A stretch of 64,000 nt of DNA from the NCBI GenBank assembly GCA_012517905.1, contig JAAYUE010000061.1:1-64000 (forward strand), in the 5' to 3' direction. This document shows, one piece after another, positions 59,162 through 64,000 of the stretch. The stretch is from Clostridiales bacterium (lineage in GTDB: Bacteria; Bacillota; Clostridia; Christensenellales; CAG-138). The translations under genes were made by a program, and so were the position numbers. The notes under the pieces are model-generated. The model ran no database searches and was not told where the DNA came from. It saw only the letters and a list, made by a program, of their open reading frames with translations. The number at the start of each line of letters is the position of its first letter. The stretch's first letter is position 1.

Positions 59162-59890
59162 TTGGTCAAGGCAATCGCGCACCGCGGGTTTTCCTCTCGG
59201 TATCCCGAAAACACGCTGCTTGCGTTTGAGCGTGCGCTCGATCTCGGCGCGGACGGCGCGGAGTTCGATGTTCAGCTCTCGCGCGACGGCGTTCCCGTCG
59301 TAATTCACGACGAGAGCCTTCTGCGCACCGCGGGCGACGAGCGCCTCGTGAAAGACCTCACGCTCGAGGAGCTTCAGCGGCTGGATGTCTCCTATCGTTT
59401 CGCCGGGTCGATCCCCGCGCAGCGCATCCCGACGCTGGAAGAGTATTTTACGCTTGTGCGGGAACGCGCGTTTCTGAGCATCCTCGAGTTCAAAACCGCT
59501 ATCTTCGAATATGACGGCATCGAGCAGACGGTGATCGACATGATCCGCCGGTTCGGCCTCGGCGATCGAATCGTGCTCTCGTCGTTCAATCACTACACGC
59601 TGCTGCGCTGCAAGGCCATCGCGCCGGAGCTGCCCTGCGGAATCCTCTACGAATGCCGCATCGCCGAGCCGCAGGACTACTGCCGGCGGCTTAACATGCA
59701 GTATCTGCACCCGGACTATCGCTTTCTAAGCGACGCGGAGCTTGCCAAATACGAGCAAGCCGGCGTAAAAACCAGCCCGTGGACGGTAGATCAGGATGCG
59801 GACATCCGCTATCTTATCAAGCAGCCGAACATCTTCGCCATCATGAGCAACAAGCCCGACCGCGTGCTCGCCCTGCGGGCCGAAGCCTGA
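59162..59890 (+). CDS. Glycerophosphodiester phosphodiesterase
   Basis: A 242-residue cytoplasmic GDPD hydrolysing glycerophosphodiesters to glycerol-3-phosphate and an alcohol. AHRGFSSRYPENTLLAFERAL, GAEFDVQLSRDGVPVVIHDESL (catalytic His pair and Glu/Asp metal ligands) and C-terminal SPWTVDQDADIRYL are the family marks. Start is TTG at 59162, with AAGAAGGCGG upstream; there is no usable ATG before AHRGF. Confidence 0.92.
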   Translation: MVKAIAHRGFSSRYPENTLLAFERALDLGADGAEFDVQLSRDGVPVVIHDESLLRTAGDERLVKDLTLEELQRLDVSYRFAGSIPAQRIPTLEEYFTLVRERAFLSILEFKTAIFEYDGIEQTVIDMIRRFGLGDRIVLSSFNHYTLLRCKAIAPELPCGILYECRIAEPQDYCRRLNMQYLHPDYRFLSDAELAKYEQAGVKTSPWTVDQDADIRYLIKQPNIFAIMSNKPDRVLALRAEA

Positions 59891-59921
59891 TCGCTTCCAG
59901 AAACGCCCATGGTTCGACCTG

Positions 59922-59953
59922 AAAAACCGCCGGAACAGTCCGGCGGTTTTGTT
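59922..59953. terminator. Bidirectional terminator
   Basis: AAAACCGCCGGA / TCCGGCGGTTTT around ACAG, between convergent GDPD and COG2509 genes. Confidence 0.87.
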
Positions 59954-59955
59954 TG

Positions 59956-61572
59956 TTATACTGCTGGATGCGGCGGTGAAAACCGCGAAACGACCGCTTC
60001 GGCGGCCTTCATGCCGTCGATCGCGGCGGAGACGATGCCGCCCGCATATCCCGCCCCCTCGCCGACGGGGTAAAGCCCCGCGCAGGAGACGCTCTGCAGG
60101 TCCTCCCCGCGCAAGATGCGCAGCGGCGCGCTCGTGCGCGTCTCGACGCCCGTGAGCACCGCGTCGTCCCTGTCAAATCCTTTGATCTGCCTGCCGAATG
60201 CCGTCAGCCCCGCCGCAATTCCCTGCGCCACAAACGGCGGCAGCACGCGCCAGAGGTCACAGGCGACCACGCCGGGACGATAGGACGGCGCCACGCCGCC
60301 AAACCCGCGCGGCGTCTCCCGCCGCAAAAACGCGCCGACCGTGCTGGCCGGGGCAAACGCGCTTTCCCCGCCCGCCAGAAACGCCGCACGTTCCAGTTCC
60401 TTCTGAAAGCGGACGCCGCCGAGCGGGCCGGGCATATAGTCGGCGGGCGAAACCTGCACGACGATCGCCGCGTTTGCGTTTTCCGCATCTCTGGCATAGT
60501 CGCTCATGCCGTTGACCACCACCTCGTCCCGCTCGGACGCGCTGGCAATCACCCGTCCGCCCGGGCACATGCAAAAGGAGTATACGCCCCGCTCGCCGCA
60601 CTGCGTGCTCAGGCGATACTCCGCCGCGCCGAGCCGCGGGTGTCCGGCCAGCGCGCCAAGCTGCGCGCGGTCGATCATCTCCTGCGGGTGCTCGGCCCGC
60701 ACGCCGACCGCAAACGCCTTGGGCGCCATAGCGACGCCCGCGTCGAGCAGCATTTGATAGGTATCCCGCGCGCCCTGGCCGACGGCGAGCAGCAGCGCGC
60801 CGCAGTCGATCGTCTCCTCGCCGGAAGACGTCGTAACGGTAACGCTCGTCACGCGGCCGCCGTGCGCCTTTATTCCGGACAGCAGGGCGCGAAATCGCAC
60901 CTCGCCGCCGAGTCGCTCGATCTCCCTGCGCATGGCTGAAACCACGCCGCGCAGACGGTCGGTGCCGATATGCGGCTTTGCGGCGAAAGCAATCTCCTCC
61001 GGCGCGCCAAAGCGCACCAGTGTGTCGAGCACGGCATCCCCGCGCGGGTCCTTGCTGCGCGAGGTAAGCTTTCCGTCCGAAAATGTGCCCGCGCCGCCTT
61101 CGCCAAACATGACGTTGGAGTGTTCGTCCAGCTCGCCCGTCGCCCAGTACCGCTCCACGCGCTCCGCCCGCGCCTCCACCACATCCCCGCGCTCGAGCAC
61201 CAGCGGCGCGTAGCCATACTGCGCGAGCAGGTGTGCGGCAAACAACCCCGCCGGACCGAGGCCGACGACGACAATGCGGCCGCGCGGCGCTTCCGTGCCC
61301 GTGGTCAGCCTCGTTTCCGGCCGCTCGGCAACCGGTTCGACCCGCGCGTCGTTCTTTGCGAGCAAACGCTTCGCCGCCTCGTCTTTCAGCTCCGCCGTAA
61401 CGCTGAGCAGAAAATGCACGTCCTGCTTTTTGCGCGCGTCCAGCGCGCGGCGGACGATGCGAACGCTTTGCACCTGCCGCGCGTCGACGCCCAGCACGGA
61501 CGCAACGCGGCCCTTGAGCAGTTCGTCCCCTTCCGAAACCGGCTGTTTAATGTTGTTGATACGGAGTTTCAT
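59956..61572 (-). CDS. COG2509-type FAD-dependent dehydrogenase
   Basis: A 538-residue uncharacterised flavoprotein. An N-terminal 90-residue ferredoxin-like domain (MKLRINNIKQPV...) precedes the FAD-binding VVVGLGPAGLFAAHLLAQYG (about 99-118). EHSNVMFGEGGAGTFSDGKL, SFCMCPGGRVIASASE and GAGYAGGIVSAAIDGMKAAEA follow, all conserved in COG2509. Function unknown; often annotated as NAD(P)/FAD-dependent oxidoreductase. AGGAGACC precedes the ATG. It follows cdaR by 68 bases and may share its transcript. Confidence 0.9.
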   Translation of the reverse strand: MKLRINNIKQPVSEGDELLKGRVASVLGVDARQVQSVRIVRRALDARKKQDVHFLLSVTAELKDEAAKRLLAKNDARVEPVAERPETRLTTGTEAPRGRIVVVGLGPAGLFAAHLLAQYGYAPLVLERGDVVEARAERVERYWATGELDEHSNVMFGEGGAGTFSDGKLTSRSKDPRGDAVLDTLVRFGAPEEIAFAAKPHIGTDRLRGVVSAMRREIERLGGEVRFRALLSGIKAHGGRVTSVTVTTSSGEETIDCGALLLAVGQGARDTYQMLLDAGVAMAPKAFAVGVRAEHPQEMIDRAQLGALAGHPRLGAAEYRLSTQCGERGVYSFCMCPGGRVIASASERDEVVVNGMSDYARDAENANAAIVVQVSPADYMPGPLGGVRFQKELERAAFLAGGESAFAPASTVGAFLRRETPRGFGGVAPSYRPGVVACDLWRVLPPFVAQGIAAGLTAFGRQIKGFDRDDAVLTGVETRTSAPLRILRGEDLQSVSCAGLYPVGEGAGYAGGIVSAAIDGMKAAEAVVSRFSPPHPAV

Positions 61573-61640
61573 ACAGGTCTCCTGTCATACGAGAACGGCG
61601 GAGCAAACGCCCCGCCGCATGTGTTTTGCCTGTTCGCCCG

Positions 61641-62933
61641 CTATGGCTGATCGATGGTCACCGTCACCTCGGCGACGGAGAGCGTTGTGGTGAGCTCTAT
61701 GGTCGCGGCTTCGTCCCGCACCCAGACGGAGACGGGCAGCTGGTAAACGCCCGGCGTGAGGCCGGTCACATCCACAAAGAGCTGCACATCGCTGCGCGAG
61801 AGGATGCTCACAAGGCTGTAGCGGCCTTCCACCGTGAGATCGGCCGCCGGAATGTCCAGCGTAACGTTCGCCTTGCTCTGTATGCCGTGCACCTGGATCT
61901 CAAGCTGCTCAAACGTCTGGCTGATGACCATCTCGCGAATCTCCAGCAGAATGGAGACGGTCGTACTGTCGAGCAGGCGCACGCCGTCCGGTACGAGGAG
62001 CTCGCCGCTGACGGTCATCGTGGCGTCCAGCCCGTTGATGGCGATCGGTTCGAGCTGGACGGAATCGATCTTGTCCAGCACCGCCTGGTCGCCGACAAGG
62101 CGGATCGTGGACGGCGTCGCGACGGCCTTGACGATCTCGTGGTTCGCCGCAAGGTTGTCCGCGCCGACAAGGGAGCTTTCCACATCCACGGGCACGCTCT
62201 TCATGGGATAGATCGGCAGGCGCACGGTGGACGTCGGCAGCGTGCCGATGATGATCTCCGAGGAGACGACGTTGTTGTTCTTGTCGTAAAACGTTACGTC
62301 AAACGTGCTGTAGATCGTGCTCGTCTTGTCGGTCAGATCCACGACGCACTCGCCGTGCGTAACGTTCGAAATATCGGTCTTAGGCCCCGTGATGTCGAGG
62401 CGGGACGTCGTGGAGAGCGCCTCCATGTCCGCCCAGTAGCCGTCCGGCAGCTCGCCGTTAAACGAGGTCGTAATCGGAATCGTCTTGGTCACGAGCGTAT
62501 CGATCTCCACCTGGACCGTGCCTGGCGAGACGGACTGTACCACGCCGAGCGAGGAATTCACCGTCGCCTGGATCGGCAGGTCGTACACGCGCGCCTCGCT
62601 GATGTTTCTGAGGCTGATCGAGGCGGTGACGGAGTTCGCCGTCACATAGGCGTAGTTCGTAATCTGCGTGCGCACCGTAGCGGTGACGTTCTGCAGGATT
62701 TCGCTGCGATCCCCGCGGATGCAAAAGCCCTGCGCATTCAGCTCCGCCTCGCCGTCGAAGCTCGTCGCCACCTCGGGTACGATCTTCGTGCGAACCGGCT
62801 TCTGGTCGGTGAGCACATATCCCCACAACAACAGCGCAAACACGAGCGCGATCACCTTGAGCGCCGTGTTCTTCGTAAAAAAGCTCTTCAGCCCCGCGAG
62901 GAGTTTCGCTTTGTCGATTCTAGGAATGTTCAT
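61641..62933 (-). CDS. cdaR: CdaR, YbbR-domain regulator of diadenylate cyclase
   Basis: A 430-residue protein with one N-terminal helix (about 24-42, NTALKVIALVFALLLWGYV) and an extracytoplasmic part made of four or five YbbR-type beta domains of about 80 residues each (43-430). It partners and modulates CdaA. Start lies within the end of cdaA (14-base overlap), giving coupled translation. The usual third gene glmM does not follow directly; a COG2509 flavoprotein does. Confidence 0.92.
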   Translation of the reverse strand: MNIPRIDKAKLLAGLKSFFTKNTALKVIALVFALLLWGYVLTDQKPVRTKIVPEVATSFDGEAELNAQGFCIRGDRSEILQNVTATVRTQITNYAYVTANSVTASISLRNISEARVYDLPIQATVNSSLGVVQSVSPGTVQVEIDTLVTKTIPITTSFNGELPDGYWADMEALSTTSRLDITGPKTDISNVTHGECVVDLTDKTSTIYSTFDVTFYDKNNNVVSSEIIIGTLPTSTVRLPIYPMKSVPVDVESSLVGADNLAANHEIVKAVATPSTIRLVGDQAVLDKIDSVQLEPIAINGLDATMTVSGELLVPDGVRLLDSTTVSILLEIREMVISQTFEQLEIQVHGIQSKANVTLDIPAADLTVEGRYSLVSILSRSDVQLFVDVTGLTPGVYQLPVSVWVRDEAATIELTTTLSVAEVTVTIDQP

Positions 62934-63786
62934 GCGATCCCTCCGATGGCTTGCGTTTGATCCAGCTGAACGCGGACGAGCCGCCCGTCTGCATAAACAG
63001 GCTTTCCAGCACGTTGGAGAGCGCCTTTGCGTCGATGTAGCGCACGAGCTTGCCGTCCCGCGCGATGGAAATCGCCCCCGTCTCCTCGGAGACGACGATG
63101 GTCACGCTGTCCGAAACGGCGGAGACGCCGAGCGCGGCGCGGTGCCGCGTGCCGAGCTCGCGGGAGACGGACAAATCGTCCGACAGCGGCAGAAAGCAGC
63201 CGGCGGCGATCAGCGTGGACCCACGGACGACGACCGCCCCGTCGTGCAGCGGCGTATTCGGCTCGAAGATGTTTTCGATCAGCGCGCCGGAGAGGATGCC
63301 CTCGATGCGCGTGCCTGTGCCGATGATGTCCCCAAGGCCCGTCTTCTGCTCAAAGACGATCAGCGCGCCGACGCGGCGGCGGGAAAGCGAGAGAATCGCC
63401 GTCTGCATGTCGCGAATCAGCGCGGTGCTCTTGAGGTTTGAGACGTCCAGCCAGGCCTTCCCGAGGCGCTTTCCGCTGCGGCCGAGCTTTTCGAGCACGC
63501 GGCGGATCTCCGGCTGGAAGAGGATGAACAGCACGATGATGATCGAGCCGGACGTTAAAATGGAGTCGAGCAGCCAACTCAGCGTGGTTAGCGAGAGCAG
63601 CTGGCTGACGATGGAGCACAGAAACAAAAGCCCAATGCCTTTGAGCACCTCATAAGCGCGCGTTTCCTTTGTCCAAACGATGAGCTTGTAGATCAGAACG
63701 GCGATGATGACGATGTCGAGAAAATCCAATATGGAGAACTGGGAAAAGCCGCTTGCGAGCGCTTTTGTGAGGCTTGTGTACGACAA
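62920..63786 (-). CDS. cdaA: Diadenylate cyclase CdaA
   Basis: A 288-residue membrane enzyme making cyclic di-AMP from ATP. Three N-terminal helices (about 20-95), a short helical linker, then the DAC domain with the catalytic motifs LHDGAVVV and GTRHRAALGVS. Start is TTG at 63786, with AAGGAG about 8 bases upstream. C-terminal residues 268-288 are a short basic/Ser tail. Heads the cdaA-cdaR pair conserved in Firmicutes. Confidence 0.95.
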   Translation of the reverse strand: MSYTSLTKALASGFSQFSILDFLDIVIIAVLIYKLIVWTKETRAYEVLKGIGLLFLCSIVSQLLSLTTLSWLLDSILTSGSIIIVLFILFQPEIRRVLEKLGRSGKRLGKAWLDVSNLKSTALIRDMQTAILSLSRRRVGALIVFEQKTGLGDIIGTGTRIEGILSGALIENIFEPNTPLHDGAVVVRGSTLIAAGCFLPLSDDLSVSRELGTRHRAALGVSAVSDSVTIVVSEETGAISIARDGKLVRYIDAKALSNVLESLFMQTGGSSAFSWIKRKPSEGSHEHS

Positions 63787-63838
63787 TCTACCGTTCTCCT
63801 TTCCTGATGATCTGCCGCCGGGGAAATGCGAAATACAA

Positions 63839-64000
63839 TCACTCGTCGATCACATGACCGGCGATGTCCGTTTCATATGCGGTTACTTTTTCGTTGAGCG
63901 TCTTGCCCGTGAGACTGCCGGACTCCTCGTATTCCCGCACGGCGAGCTCCGCAAGCTCTTTTCGCCTGCGCAGGCCTTCGTCGTCCAGCATCGGTTCCTC
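63839..64000 (-). CDS. Unidentified protein, C-terminal part or short gene
   Basis: 54 codons open to the window edge, ending 53 bases before cdaA. An ATG at 63991 with GAGGAAC just upstream would make a complete 50-residue protein (MLDDEGLRRRKELAEL ... GHVIDE), acidic, helical and without membrane segments. Its amphipathic helical pattern recalls short Spo0E-like proteins, but the SQELD motif is missing. The frame could equally be the end of a longer gene. Confidence 0.5.
   Translation of the reverse strand, partial: EEPMLDDEGLRRRKELAELAVREYEESGSLTGKTLNEKVTAYETDIAGHVIDE

Overview
The window is about 64 kb of gene-dense, GC-rich (roughly 60 percent) bacterial chromosome. The gene content points to a spore-former-related anaerobe of the Firmicutes (Clostridia), perhaps one of the high-GC gut lineages such as Christensenellales. 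Pointers are a ferredoxin-dependent 2-oxoacid oxidoreductase, FabK-type type II fatty acid synthesis behind a MarR/FabT-like regulator, a YtvI-like protein, CdaA/CdaR, a BMP-type nucleoside transporter and many lipoproteins. The lineage is inference from gene content, not from a marker alignment. I see no rRNA, tRNA, IS element, prophage or CRISPR array.

Layout. 1-2616: a GGDEF protein cut by the left edge. 2998-10467: a five-gene minus-strand envelope operon (PAP2 phosphatase, a membrane-anchored GH3 enzyme with swapped domain order, a normal GH3 enzyme, a GtrA-like protein, an SGNH hydrolase). 10732-13862: divergent AraC and LysR regulators, then dinB. 13952-17212: a minus-strand VOR-type 2-oxoacid:ferredoxin oxidoreductase operon with a P-loop protein as first gene. 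17520-27276: the MarR regulator and a complete accBCDA-fabH-acpP-fabK-fabD-fabG-fabF-fabZ operon. 27361-28683: a lipid kinase and rpsU. 28907-35095: nucleoside uptake and salvage (BMP lipoprotein, ABC ATPase, two permeases, thymidine kinase, deoxyribosyltransferase-like protein). 35164-38230: a 5'-nucleotidase lipoprotein and a glycosyltransferase. 38397-39240: rplM-rpsI. 39391-45877: a frameshifted GNAT, an amidohydrolase, a sirtuin, an orphan membrane protein, threonine aldolase and an MBL/lamin-tail lipoprotein. 45927-47537: a thiol/iron-sulfur redox module. 47896-50228: an MFS transporter and a DUF2804 protein. 50631-53396: a large secreted Ig-like/SH3 protein. 53602-59890: a phosphoesterase, nitroreductase, HD phosphohydrolase, MerR-TipAS regulator, mntP, free-Met-sulfoxide reductase, YtvI and GDPD. 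59956-64000: a COG2509 flavoprotein, cdaR, cdaA and the end of one more frame.

The clearest regulatory signal is a 15-base inverted repeat, GTTAGCAC(T)(A/G)CTAAC type, found twice and only twice by eye. One copy sits just downstream of a consensus promoter for the VOR operon, the other just downstream of a consensus promoter for the fatty acid operon, with the MarR gene between them. This suggests one regulator jointly controls fatty acid synthesis and the supply (or removal) of branched acyl-CoA.

A second theme is leaderless transcription. Four genes (amidohydrolase, orphan membrane protein, MBL lipoprotein, phosphoesterase) have a good -10 element ending only 6-7 bases before the ATG and no Shine-Dalgarno sequence. 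Most other genes have a clear Shine-Dalgarno, and many operon genes overlap as ATGA. Most convergent or terminal gene ends carry clear intrinsic terminators.
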